DNA of 64,000 bases from Branchipolynoe longqiensis. Lineage: Eukaryota; Annelida; Polychaeta; Phyllodocida; Polynoidae. Location of the stretch: contig CM059187.1 of the NCBI GenBank assembly GCA_030323885.1, positions 82,730,027-82,794,026 on the forward strand, in the 5' to 3' direction. The translations under genes and the position numbers were made by a program. Shown here piece after piece: positions 11,891 to 21,699 of this stretch (position 1 is its first letter; each line of letters begins with the position of its first letter). Under the pieces are notes generated by a model. It did not search any database. It saw nothing but the letters and a program-made list of their open reading frames with translations, and had not been told where the DNA came from.

Positions 11891-12107
11891 AAAAGGATGT
11901 ATAGATAATTAAGTTGGGGTTGAGAGGGTGCTAAGGTGGCTTATTGAAGTAGATTAGAGGAGGGTGAGATGCGCATGGGAGCGATGAAATGAAGAAAAAG
12001 GATGTATAGATAATTAAGTTGGGGTTGAGAGGGTGCTAAGGTGGCTTATTGAAGTAGATTAGAGTAGAGTGAGATGCGCATGGGAGTGATGAAATGAAGA
12101 AAAAGAA
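11891..12107 (+). repeat. 105-bp tandem duplication (2 copies)
   Basis: The block starting AAAAAGGATGTATAGATAAT is repeated from 11995 onward with only a few differences (for example GAGGAGGG versus GAGTAGAG). Low divergence points to a recent event. Confidence 0.9.
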
Positions 12108-12850
12108 AAAGGACAAAAGAAGAGCTAGAGCTCCACAATTAGATACATCAAGGCTGGCCTGCAGAATGGAGAAGCTGAAGGGAAGAAAGAAGATTGACGA
12201 TTGAAGATTGACGATGGTAGTGGTGATGGTGGTAGTGGTGATGGTGATGCCCATGATGATAATATATGATGATGATTGATGATTAGGAGGATGCTAATTT
12301 GTTGGAGGGCTGGAGCTGGAAGTTTACGTTCTAGCCACATCTGAGTGACTGACTTGTGACAATGAGCAAGGATGATGATTTCATAGTGCTTCCTTAGAGA
12401 GATACCATGCCAGCATAATCTGATCTCACACAGTTACATTATATTGAAACTGAACCAGCCAAAAATTGCTTAATTATTAATTAATTAACTTAACTTAATT
12501 AGACTCAACAGAATTAGTAATAGTAGTCAAGATATACTCAATCTAAGGCAGATGGACACAACAACTGGGCTTCAAAATATCATTCTAATTGTGTTCTTTC
12601 AAATAGATACATCAGATAGTCAGTAAAGGAACTCAATCCTGTGACCGTATCTTTAAGTGCAATAGCACATGTTACTGTTAGTTGAAGATATTTTGAGACT
12701 GCTTTTAAGAACTGTAGCCTCATTGTTGATTTCAAAATCTCTAAATAAAGCTCTGTAAACCTACACATCCACTAGTGAAACGGATTTATACAGGGGTAAT
12801 ATTGAGATGGCGTACGTATATATTATATATATATTTTATATATATATATA
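12108..12850. other. unassigned intronic sequence
   Basis: GATGAT/GGTGAT-rich microsatellite at 12190-12290, then AT-rich sequence. No gene, tRNA-like box or terminal repeat was seen. Confidence 0.4.
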
Positions 12851-12852
12851 GT

Positions 12853-13141
12853 ATAGTTATACAAATCTTACCTGGGTATAGATGATGGATAAGTGGTGTT
12901 TTCCTGAGGTACTAGCCGTGGATAGTCGTGGGTCAGGGAGAAGGACGCACATCCATCCCCAGCAATCTTTTACATACTTTTTAGGATAAAAAATGATTAA
13001 ACTCTATATGGATATTTATTGTCTTTTCGATTTGGTTCTAACAAAACATGATAGTCATGGTAGGGTAGGGTGGGTGGGCTAGTACCTCGGGAAAACACCA
13101 GTTATCCATCATCTGTAGCCAGGTAAGATTTGTATAACTAT
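12853..13141. repeat. 65-bp inverted repeat pair at the DIRS-like element's end
   Basis: 12853-12917 is the near reverse complement of 13077-13141. The arms contain TACAAATCTTACC / GGTAAGATTTGTA and GATGATGGATAA / TTATCCATCATC. The outer arm also carries the terminal motif found at 17224-17279. This may be the terminal/internal-complementary region of the DIRS-like element or a separate solo terminus. Confidence 0.7.
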
Positions 13142-13302
13142 ACTCTTTTACCTCGGCACTACGGCTCTGGCTACTCGTAGCCCAGGGAGAATTTGACATA
13201 ATCTAATTTGTTATCCTTTTATGTTGTAACCGTACTATGTATATATGAGTACATAATTTAATGTTGTTTCTCATCTCCTTCTAGTTGGTGAGTAGTCATG
13301 TC

Positions 13303-15430
13303 ACCACACCGTTTGACTTTTCCAGTCGTTTGTTGTAATGTTTTGCAAACAATCTAGCCGTCTTCCACCCAGCATGTGCAAGAATTCTCTTAACTGAGAT
13401 TCCTAATTGTCTTGCCTTGGAGACCATGGCTCCATGCATTGAGTGACATGGATATCATCCAGTGTTGACTCCTGCTTGTTTAAGCGCCTTGATAGTCCAC
13501 CTTGCGAGAGTGTCTCTCGAGATAGCTTTATGTGGCCATATAAAGCTGATTTGTAGTTGTCTGGAATTTCTGATTCAGCGTGACTTGGATATATAAGCCC
13601 TAATGGCCGAAACTACACATATCCGTTTATCCTCCGGAAACCTAGTAATGTGTACTGTGGACAGTGGGTCCCCTGTACGATTTGATTTAAATAATGTCTG
13701 TAAATCAAATGTAGCGTCATTCTTATCTATTTCTAGTCCATCTAGTGAAAGTGCCACAATGGTTTGGCCTCTATGTCCTGTAATTAGCAGTAATAAAACT
13801 ACTAATTTAAATCTTAGGTCTTTCATTGACAAATGTCTGTTGCTAGGCCAGGACTTGAATAACTTGAATACTATTGATACATCCAAAAACGTATTGTATT
13901 TAGGTTTGGGTGAGTTTCTTTTGTACACCGATCTAATGAATCAGTGTACTAACTGATGTTTCCCAATGGTTTGTCCATCTATTCTTGGTAGAATAATGAA
14001 TAGGGCACATCTCACTGCATTAATAGCACTAAATCCTAGACCTTCAACTTCTAATATTCTTAGAAATCCTAACAGTTGACCTATTATAGGTCTTAATGGT
14101 GTAGTGGTCTGCACTGACCTCTCGGGCAAGGAGCCGCATAGACAGGTAGGCGTGGGTAGTGTGTTGATATCAGGGAGCCTAGGTGGTGTAATGGTTAGCA
14201 CACTGGCCCGGAATGCAAAGAGATGTGGGTTCGAGTCCCGCTCTAGGCACAATATTTCCCATTTTCATCACCCCCATGACACTGGTGCCGTGACCAGGAT
14301 CCTGTACAAGCTTTGCGCTGTATGGTTGTTGAACCTACCCTGTGTATGTATGTGTTAGTGCATTGCCTGTATGTATGTAATTGTAAGCATTACAAGACTT
14401 ACAATTCCAGGGGGACGAGTGTAGTGGTCGGCACTGACCTCTCAGGCAAGTAACCACATAGACAGGTAGGTGTGGGTAGTATGGTGATATCAGGGAGCCT
14501 AGGTGGTGTAATGGTTAGCACACTGGCCCGGAATGCAAAGAGATGTGGGTTCGGGACCCGCTCTAGGCGTGATATTTGCCATTTTCATCCCCCCCACCCC
14601 ATGACACTGGTTGCCGTGACCATGATCCTGTACAAGCTTTGCGCTGTATGGTTGTTGAACCTACCCTGTGTATGTATGTGTTAGTGCATTGCCTGTATGT
14701 ATGTAATTGTAAGCATTACAAGACTTACAATTCCAGGGGGACGAGTGTAGTGGTCTGCACTGACCTCTCAGGCAAGTAACCACATAGACAGGTAGGCGTG
14801 GGGAGTGTATTGATATCAGGGAGCCTAGGTGGTGTAATGGTTAGCACACTGGCCCGGAATGCAAAGAGATGTGGGTTCGAGTCCCACTGTAGGCGCAGTA
14901 TTTCCCATTTTCATCACCCCCATGACACTGGTTGCCGTGACCATGATCCTGTACAAGCTATGCACTGTATAGTTGTTGAACCTACCCTGTGTATGTATGT
15001 AAGTGCATTGCCTGTATGTATGTAATTGTAAGTATTAAAAGACTTACAATTCCAGGGGGACGAGTGTAGTGGTCTGCACTGACCTCTCGGGCAAGGAGCC
15101 GCATAGACAGGTAGGCGTGGGTAGTGTGTTGATATCAGGGAGCCTATGTGGTGTAATGGTTAGCACACTGGCCCGGAATGCAAAGAGATGTGGGTTCGAG
15201 TCCCGCTCTAGGCACAATATTTCCCATTTTCATCACCCCCATGACAATGGTTTGACTCCTTTGCGAAGGCAATGAAGTCCCCATTTCTTTAAATAACTTG
15301 TGTATAACTGCACTGTTCCTTTTCTCCAGGCATGTGATATTAGTCTTTCTTTTGTTATTTTGTCTAATCCAAATTGTTCTAAATGTTTCATTAGAAAAGG
15401 AATGCCAAAAGGGGTGTTGTCGCCAGGTCT
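13303..15430 (-). pseudogene. DIRS-type tyrosine recombinase, split by a SINE array
   Basis: The core-binding domain starts near 15430 (GIPFLMKHLEQFGLDKIT, then a YTSYLKKW motif) and stops at 15246. The SINE-A array follows, and the same frame resumes at 14100 (RPIIGQLLGFLRILEVEG). Next comes the catalytic domain: LITGHR at about 13770 supplies the first Arg. The C-terminal part at 13570-13303 has HSMH where an H-x-x-R box is expected, then HAGW and the tyrosine motif FAKHYNK. The second catalytic Arg is therefore replaced by His. Stops occur near 13941, 13575 and 13465. Tyrosine recombinases insert the circular DNA of DIRS elements. Identification rests on motif order and context. Confidence 0.8.
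14101..15245 (+). mobile_element. SINE-A tetramer (4 units, 3 linkers) with target duplication
   Basis: Four copies of the 178-bp tRNA-derived unit start at 14101, 14421, 14747 and 15066 (GTAGTGGTCKGCACTGACCT). They are joined by a nearly identical linker of about 142 bp containing CCTGTACAAGC, TGTATGTATGTAATTGTAAG and TTACAATTCCAGGGGGACGA. The last unit ends at ATGAC with no linker. AATGGT flanks the array at 14095-14100 and 15246-15251. Each unit has an A-box-like GGTGGTGTAATGGTTAGCAC and B box GGGTTCGAGTCCC. The array interrupts the recombinase frame of the DIRS-like element. Confidence 0.9.
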
Positions 15431-15746
15431 AAAATTAGTTTAACATCCCCATTTGGTTTCAGTCTTAAGAAAATATTCGAGATGAATTCCCCAGCAATGT
15501 GTAGTGCTGTTTCTATAATGCCCTTTTCGCAAAACTTAAGGACATGATTGTTTAATGCTTCATGTTCTGAACTGTGAAATCGATATTTTGAATAGGTTCT
15601 TCTATTAACGGAATCCTTACCCCTTCTACTAGGCTAAGGATAGTTAAGTTATCTGTAACTTTATTCCATTCCGAAAAACAGTTATTGAGGTTACCGGCTT
15701 GAAAGGCATTGCGTACTGTTACGGTTGCCATTGCTTGCGTCACCAC
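15431..15746 (-). pseudogene. DIRS-like pol, RT N-terminus only
   Basis: The frame starting near 15746 overlaps the gag end by about 56 nt. It reads AGNLNNCFSEWNKVTDN, the usual entry segment of DIRS pol. A frameshift near 15555 leads into a stretch with CEKGIIETAL and FISNIFLRLKPNGDVKLI, matching RT motifs 1-2 (...FLVPKPDGS-type). After VKLI the sequence passes straight into the recombinase at about 15430. The catalytic RT motifs and RNase H are therefore deleted, and no RT activity could remain. Confidence 0.75.
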
Positions 15747-16554
15747 TTCTATTTGTTCCCTGGGTGGGGAAACAGCTTCTGAGTGTTGAACTCCCTCTTG
15801 AAGGGCCTGTTCCCATCATTCCAGCCGAACGACTGCTCTGGCCCCTTCCGCTGGCTTGGAAGCTGAAGTTGGTTCTGAACCAGCCTCCTCCTTGGCTGGT
15901 TCTTCGGTTGCGAAAATCCTGTCTCAGCTTCTTGAAGTGGTTGGCATTGCCGTCAGCTGATTTCTTTTGGTCAGTTTCCATGTGTTTTCCACACTTGGAG
16001 CTGGTCTCGACTTCTTTGAACAAGTATTGTAGTTGTCCGCCAAATATCCCGCCCTTATCCACTGGCTTGCCGTTAATGGGCTTTGGTGCTCGGAATAGTG
16101 TGTATTCCTTTCCATCATTGTCCGTAATCTTTTTGGACTGCGCCATCTCTTTTCCAGGGTCTGTGCAGACCGCTTTAAAGATGTTTTCAAATCATCTGTA
16201 GGAGAGGAAGTTGCTGGTTGCTGTTAGTAATGCAATTCCTCCATTCATATCGTCACAGAGTGATGAGAACATGTTCTCTGCCATCATCCTGTTGGCGATG
16301 GGTGCAATGGCTGTAAGAGCCAAGAGTACCATATAGAGAGCCATCTCAAACTTTTTCCTCTCTTCACTGAGTTTAACCTCAGGATCCATCCCTTTCATGG
16401 CGGATTCCGGAATTCCTTTAATTCCTAGGAATTTTTCCGACATCTTGATTATGACCTTCGCTGGTTCGAAGGTTTTAAAGTGGCCTCGAATGGTCTTCCT
16501 CATGAGCGTTGTTATGTGTATTTTCTTGCGTCTCAGCACTTTACACTTTTTCAT
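15691..16554 (-). pseudogene. gag-like frame of the DIRS-like element
   Basis: A 288-codon frame with a single in-frame TGA at about 16192. The first part has amphipathic helices (MALYMVLLALTAIAPIAN). The C-terminal half is rich in Gly, Arg and Ser (NRRTSQGGGWFRTN and following), as in nucleocapsid-like ends of DIRS gags. The assignment is by position, composition and overlap with pol, since gag sequences diverge quickly. Confidence 0.6.
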
Positions 16555-16689
16555 TTCTTTTCCACACGCGATTTAGCATATTTGCTGGAGTGCTTGGTGT
16601 CAGAATCTGAACTCATCATCGATGAGTCTGATGACAAGTCTGAAGAGGGGGATTTGTATTTCCTTGCGTTAAATCAATTTTTAATGTAG

Positions 16690-17220
16690 GCGTATGGCTA
16701 GCAGACAGTTGCAGGATGATGGTATGTGTAACCAACCGATCCAAATGAGGGGTAGGGACCAGTGTAGCAGTGCCCTCCCACACTCTAAGTACCTATAAAC
16801 TTCTCACACCTGTGACTTTCTTCGGCAACACGTTGAAGAAAATACAATAGGACTCGTAGGTATGCCTTAATGAGAATCACAAATGGGGAATCTTATTGAG
16901 ACCCAGGGAATGAATCCCCAACGATGTAACTGGCTCCTGCCACACATCTCTCTGTTCAGCAACGGGCGGCTTAATTAATAACCAAACAATGGAAGCATTG
17001 TTTTTTCGATCGCAATTACGATCGAAACTAAGCTGTAAAACAGCAATATCTTATCGAAAAGTTTTAAAAATCTTTGTATGTGAATGCTAATATGAACTAA
17101 ACCAATGTATCAAGTTTGAAAGATACTAACCTTTTTGGTTTTGTAGTAAATGTAGAAAAACTGGCGGAGCTGCTCACAAAACGTCCTCCTGCTGTGACCT
17201 GATTGTGCTAATTGCTGGAG
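16690..17220. other. 5' non-coding region of the DIRS-like element
   Basis: Between the gag start and the terminal repeat at 17224-17279. No further frame was recognised. Confidence 0.45.
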
Positions 17221-17387
17221 CAGGATGTGCTTCCTTCTCCCTGGGCTATGAGTAGCCAGAGGCATAGTACCGAGGTAAAATATATATATATATATTTACT
17301 TAGATGACTTCTTGAAATATAATTTAATTTGTCTCACTGCGAAAAAATTTCAGTAAAGCAACCATACAAATCTGTATGCATACGTAC

Positions 17388-17459
17388 AATGTGTCTAGGT
17401 GTGTGAGTCCCTTGAATGAACCCTTCGGAATATCGCGAATCCTGTTGAACCGTAGGTCC
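17388..17459 (-). CDS. PXDN: peroxidasin-like exon, LRR1
   Basis: A 72-bp minus-strand exon with acceptor CATTACAG (plus CTGTAATG from 17460) and donor GTACGT (plus ACGTAC 17382-17387). It reads DLRFNRIRDIPKGSFKGLTH then LDTL after the split Leu codon. LDLRFNRIR is the opening of the first peroxidasin LRR, and LxTL leads into LLLNNN of the next exon. It is the most upstream exon visible. The exon with signal peptide and LRRNT cysteines was searched for on the minus strand to 64000 without success, so the upstream intron probably exceeds 46 kb. Confidence 0.9.
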
Positions 17460-18065
17460 CTGTAATGACAGTAAAGCATCATATTGAATTCAAGATTGTA
17501 CTATCCACATATATATAGTTTTAAATACTAAAGGACCAGCATATCCCTACAAACTTCTGTTCATCAAAGAGTCACTCAAACAGAAAGTGATATCAGCATG
17601 ACATCTAATTTAAAGTTGTTTGACCAAGCCCCTTTGCATGTCATTGCAATAGGTCCTGATACGGCCATAGCTGTTTCCAGGACGTAAAGCTCCAACATCC
17701 ATTGCAATATATATCAGGATAACCAATGCAATATCAACAGTATGCCTATTTAATTAAATGAGTTGATGAGTCTATCTCCACGCTGCTCTCACAATTACAA
17801 GCATAACTTCTACTAGTTACTTATCATGCAATAACAGCTCACATCATTCCATAATGACCAGTGGGGCTTATGCTAGTAGTCCCTCATTGTCCCTCCGAAG
17901 ACACCATGCTGGAAAGCTAGAAGTTCCCAGCATGCCCTTCGTTACTGCGCTGAAGCGCGAATGTCACGACTTCACATAAAACACACATCAACAAAGGCAA
18001 GACAATGGTACCCCTTTGTCATCACTCTGAGTGGTTGCATCAGCAAACGGAACCCATACGGGAAC
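17460..18065. other. intron upstream of LRR1 exon
   Basis: AT-rich, no gene. A SINE-B tail remnant lies near 17655-17700 (GTCCTGATACGGCC, CCAGGACGTAAAGCTCCAAC). Confidence 0.4.
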
Positions 18066-19720
18066 CACGCAGTAACAAGCTCCCAGTAACCAACTCCCAG
18101 TAACAAACTCCCAGTAACAAACTCCAAGTAACAAACTCCCAGTAACAAACTCTCAGTAACAAACTCCCAGTAACAAACTCCCAGTAACAAAATCACAGTA
18201 ACAAACTCCCAGTAACAAACTCACAGTAACAAACTCACATTAACAAACTCCCATTAACAAACTCACAGTAACAAACTCACAATAACAAACCCACATTAAC
18301 ACACTCACAGTAACAAACTCCCATTAACAACATCATATTAACAAACTCCCAGTAACAAACTCACATTAACAAACTCACAGTCACAAACTCCCATTAACAA
18401 ACTCACAGTAACAAACTCCCAGTCACAAACTCCCAGTAACAAACTCCCAGTAACAAACTCCCATTCACAAACTCCCAGTAACAAACACCCAGTAACAAAC
18501 TCCCAGTGACAAACTCCCAGTGACAAACTCCCAGTGACAAACTCCCAGTGACAAACTCCCAGTAACAAACTCCCAGTAATGAACTCCCAGTAACAAACTC
18601 ACAGTAACAAACTCACAGTAACAAACTCACAGTAACAACTCTGACTAACAAACTCCCAGTAACAAATTCACAGTGACAAACTCCCAGTGACAGACTCCCA
18701 GTAACAAACTCCCAGTAACCAACTCCCACTAACAAACTCCCAGTAACAAACTCCCAGTAACAAACTCACAGTGACAAACACCCAGTGACAAACTCCCACT
18801 AACAAACTCCAAGTAACAAACTCCCAGTAACAAACTCCAAGTAACAAACTCCCAGTAACAAACTCACATTAACAAACTCACATTAACAAACTCACAGTAA
18901 CAAACTCACAGTAACAAACTCCAAGTAACAAACTCCAAGTAACAAACTCCCAGTAACAAACTCGCAGTAACAAACTCCCAGTAACAAACTCCCAGTAACA
19001 AACTCCCAGTAACAAACTCACAGTAACAAACTCACAGTAACAAACTCACAGTAACAAACTCACAGTAACAAAATCACAGTAGCACACTCCAAGTAACAAA
19101 CTCCCAGTAACAAACTCACATTAACAAACTCCCAGTAACAAACTCACAGTAACAAAATCACAGTAACACACTCCAGGTAACAAAATCAAAGTAACAAAAT
19201 CAAAGTAACAAACTCCCAGTAACAAACTCCCAGTAACAAACTCCAAGTAACAAACTCCCAGTAACAAACTCACATTAACTAACTCACAGTAACAAACTCA
19301 CAGTAACAAAATCACAGTAACACACTCCAAGTAACAAACTCCAAGTAACAAACTCCCAGTAACAAACTCCCAGTAACAAACTCCCAGTAACAAACTCACA
19401 GTAACAAAATCACAGTAACACACTCCCAGTAACAAACTCACAGTAACAAACTCACATTAACAAACTCACAGAAACAAACTCACAGTACCAAACTCACAGT
19501 AACAAACTCACAGTATCAATCTCACATTAACAAACTCACAGTAACAAACTCACAATAACAAACCCACAGTAACACACTCACAGTAACAAATTCCCATTAA
19601 CAACGTCATATTAACAAACTCCCAGTAACAAACTCTCATTAACAAACTCATGTGAAAACTCACATTAACAAACTCACAGTAACAAACTCACATTAACAAA
19701 CTCACAGTAACAAACTCACA
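18066..19720 (+). repeat. 14-bp minisatellite, about 118 units
   Basis: The unit is AACAAACTCCCAGT, with recurrent variants CTCACAGT, CTCACATT and CTCCAAGT. Variants occur in short runs, suggesting local amplification and gene conversion. As 14 is not a multiple of 3, the minus-strand Val/Trp/Glu/Leu repeats change frame and are not a protein. Confidence 0.95.
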
Positions 19721-19754
19721 GCCGTGATTTGCTGACTAACTGAAGTGATAGTGT

Positions 19755-20075
19755 GGCGTTCTCTGTGGCGGAGTGGTTAGAGTGTCTGACTTTTTATTAG
19801 GTCGGACTCCTAATCTGAGCGTTGGCGGTTCGATTCCCATGTCCCCAGCTCTGCCAATTTGGATTTCCACTGCTGTGTATAACTTACAGCGTCATCAAAG
19901 GCCGGTTGCTCTCATACCATGTTTATGTGGTGTGGGAGGTTAAAAATCCCTTGGGTCGGTAAAAGTGTAGGCTCGGGCTTTCTATCGACCAGCAGTGGAC
20001 TGAGGAAGACCAGTCATCTATGACTGAAATTTCCCCTGCTTAAACAACTAATGGACCAACAACAAAAAAGTCTAC
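19755..20075 (+). mobile_element. SINE-D (tRNA-derived, about 310 bp)
   Basis: The tRNA-like head has GTGGCGGAGTGGTTAGAGTG (A box) and GGCGGTTCGATTCC (B box). The body has GGTGTGGGAGGTTAAAAATC, and the tail is TGAAATTTCCCCTGCTTAAA then CAACTAATGGACCAACAAC. Tail pieces recur at 8656-8705 and, inverted, at 55196-55262, confirming a dispersed family. Confidence 0.75.
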
Positions 20076-20279
20076 ATTGCATCGAGTTTCCATTTGAAAG
20101 AACAGCGTGAAAAGAGAACACTAATTTGTCCTATGTGTCGCATTAATAACTATTATTTTAACATCAATAGTGTAATATGGTCAAAATGAGTGTTATTTGC
20201 TGTCATGTCTCCTCTGCCTTTAGTATCAGAGGGCGTGACGTCAGGAAATATCACACGCTTACATAAGGACAATGCTGGT

Positions 20280-20400
20280 TAGCAGTGTCGTGTGGATGGG
20301 ATTCTCTTCCTATAGCAGGACTCGAACCCACACTTCTGCCTCTCGGGGGTGAGTAGCTTACCCATTTGTCTAAATAGACTCCCTTAATGCATAATCACGA
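20280..20400 (-). mobile_element. tRNA-like SINE head remnant
   Basis: The plus strand reads AGGACTCGAACCCACACTTC, the complement of a B box (GTGGGTTCGAGTCC), with a complementary A-box-like part near 20370. It has no intact cloverleaf, so it is treated as a SINE remnant. Confidence 0.4.
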
Positions 20401-20689
20401 GGGGTTGAACCGTTAGTCTTTCTAAAATCCCTAATGAAATCAACGCACCCACGTCAACCCTATTCATGTGGCTCATTGCGCGCAAAGTCAGTGCAGACTT
20501 CTACTACGTGATTCAAGTTCCGCACACTGGGTCCAGAAGGGTCAGACATGCGTCCTGATAAAAGCGCCATGGTAACGATATGTTCCTATATGGAACATAA
20601 ATAGGTGTATTGTATAATGTATTATGTTCATAGATAGGCCTACATGGTTACATATATTTATGCTGAGACAATAATGTTCAGCTGACTTA

Positions 20690-20815
20690 GATCCTAGTCA
20701 TAACCTAGTCATAACCTAGTCATACCTAGTCATAACCTACTCATAACCTAGTCATAACCTAGTCATAACCTAGTCATAACCTAGTCATAACCTAATCATA
20801 ACCTAGTAATAACCT
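20690..20815 (+). repeat. 11-bp minisatellite (CATAACCTAGT)n
   Basis: About 11 nearly perfect tandem units; one unit lost two bases and a few carry single substitutions. Confidence 0.95.
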
Positions 20816-20939
20816 GTCGCGATCAGTCGTGAATCGCAGCATGCCTGTTTAGGATGCGAGCATTACAGTCGGTAGTTGGGGCTGGATGTCCAATGTTGGT
20901 GGGCAAAGTAAGGCTGAAATTCCATACATACGGATGGGA

Positions 20940-21160
20940 GGAGTTTCAATATGGCTCCCCATTCATGGCGACTTTATCGTGCTGCTCGACTGGGGGATGT
21001 GGCCTCCAGCGCCATGACTCGTTTTCCCACTCAGTCACATTAACCTGATAACAGTGATAATTATCTAAGCATTCCTTGCGCTATCTTAGTAATGCCGAGC
21101 GCCAGGCTAGGTAGCGAGCGACAAGTATCAATTTTCAAAGTTGTTGGTATGAGTCGCATG
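20940..21160 (-). mobile_element. SINE-B copy, partial
   Basis: Inverted SINE-B landmarks: TGGCGACTTTATCGTGCTGC, CCCACTCAGTCACATTAACC, and AATGCCGAGCGCCAGGCTAG then GTAGCGAG. The tail side is missing before 20940 and the head is diverged. Confidence 0.75.
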
Positions 21161-21324
21161 CATGCATGTATGCATATTATGGATGTATACATGTATGTTT
21201 GAATGTATGTATGAAATGCATGACTGTATGTATATAGTATGTATACATACATATGTACATACATACATGCATACATGTATGCATTTATGTATGCATTTGT
21301 GTGTGTATCTGTTTGTGTGTGTAT
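21161..21324 (+). repeat. (GTAT/CATG)n microsatellite
   Basis: GTAT and ATGC repeats that form the 5' flank of a truncated LINE-1 copy. Confidence 0.8.
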
Positions 21325-21530
21325 CTATTCTCGACTGTCTTCTGGTTACAGAAAGAGAGGGCGCCCTCGACTCTGGTTCAAGGATACCATCAAGAGAAAC
21401 CTGAAGCTGAGAGACATTAAGACTGACTCTTGGACATCACTCTCACACCAGAGAGCTAAATGGAGAGCGGCAGTCAAGTAATGAAAGCAGTCTTTGTCGC
21501 ATCACGACCGACAGTATGATGATGATGATG
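21325..21530 (+). pseudogene. LINE-1 family, 3'-terminal fragment (copy 2)
   Basis: Encodes the C-terminus of the LINE ORF2 product (YRKRGRPRLWFKDTIKRNLK, ending KWRAAVK, stop). It is followed by the same 3' end as the 46-48 kb copy (ATGAAAGCAGTCTTTGTCGC, then ATGATGATGATG). Severely 5'-truncated, with microsatellite DNA on both sides, as expected for target-primed insertion. Confidence 0.9.
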
Positions 21531-21680
21531 TGTATGTATGTATGTATGTATGCATGTATGCATGTATGCATGTATATATGTATGCACATATGTAGGTTTG
21601 CGTGTATGTAACCATGTATGTATGTGTGTATATGAATGTATGTATCTAAGCATGCAGGTATGTTTTGTATGTTTGTATAT
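21531..21680 (+). repeat. (TATG)n microsatellite
   Basis: TATG/CATG units directly 3' of the LINE tail, either the interrupted target repeat or an expansion of the tail. Confidence 0.8.
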
Positions 21681-21699
21681 CTGTAATGCTGCAAGTGAT

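Larger units (their letters stand above)
12897..17279 (-). mobile_element. DIRS-like tyrosine-recombinase retrotransposon, defective
   Basis: Minus-strand order: gag-like frame (16554-15691), overlapping pol start with RT N-terminus (15746-15431), then a tyrosine recombinase (15430-13303). Ends are inverted: 12897-12955 is similar to the reverse complement of 17224-17279 (shared GGGAGAAGGA then GCACATCC). A third copy at 13148-13193 resembles an internal complementary region. Inverted termini plus YR, with no integrase or protease, is the DIRS1 plan. RNase H and most of the RT are missing, stop codons are present, and a SINE-A tetramer sits inside the YR gene, so the copy is dead. It occupies the LRR1-LRR2 intron of the peroxidasin gene, in the same orientation. 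Confidence 0.8.

Noticed and set aside
14101..14280. True tRNA gene with A and B boxes
   Set aside because: The internal promoter boxes lack a complete cloverleaf, and the sequence recurs as SINE-A in at least eight units.
18066..19720. Possible CRISPR array or repeat protein
   Set aside because: Units are contiguous 14-mers without spacers in a eukaryotic intron, and the unit is not a multiple of three.
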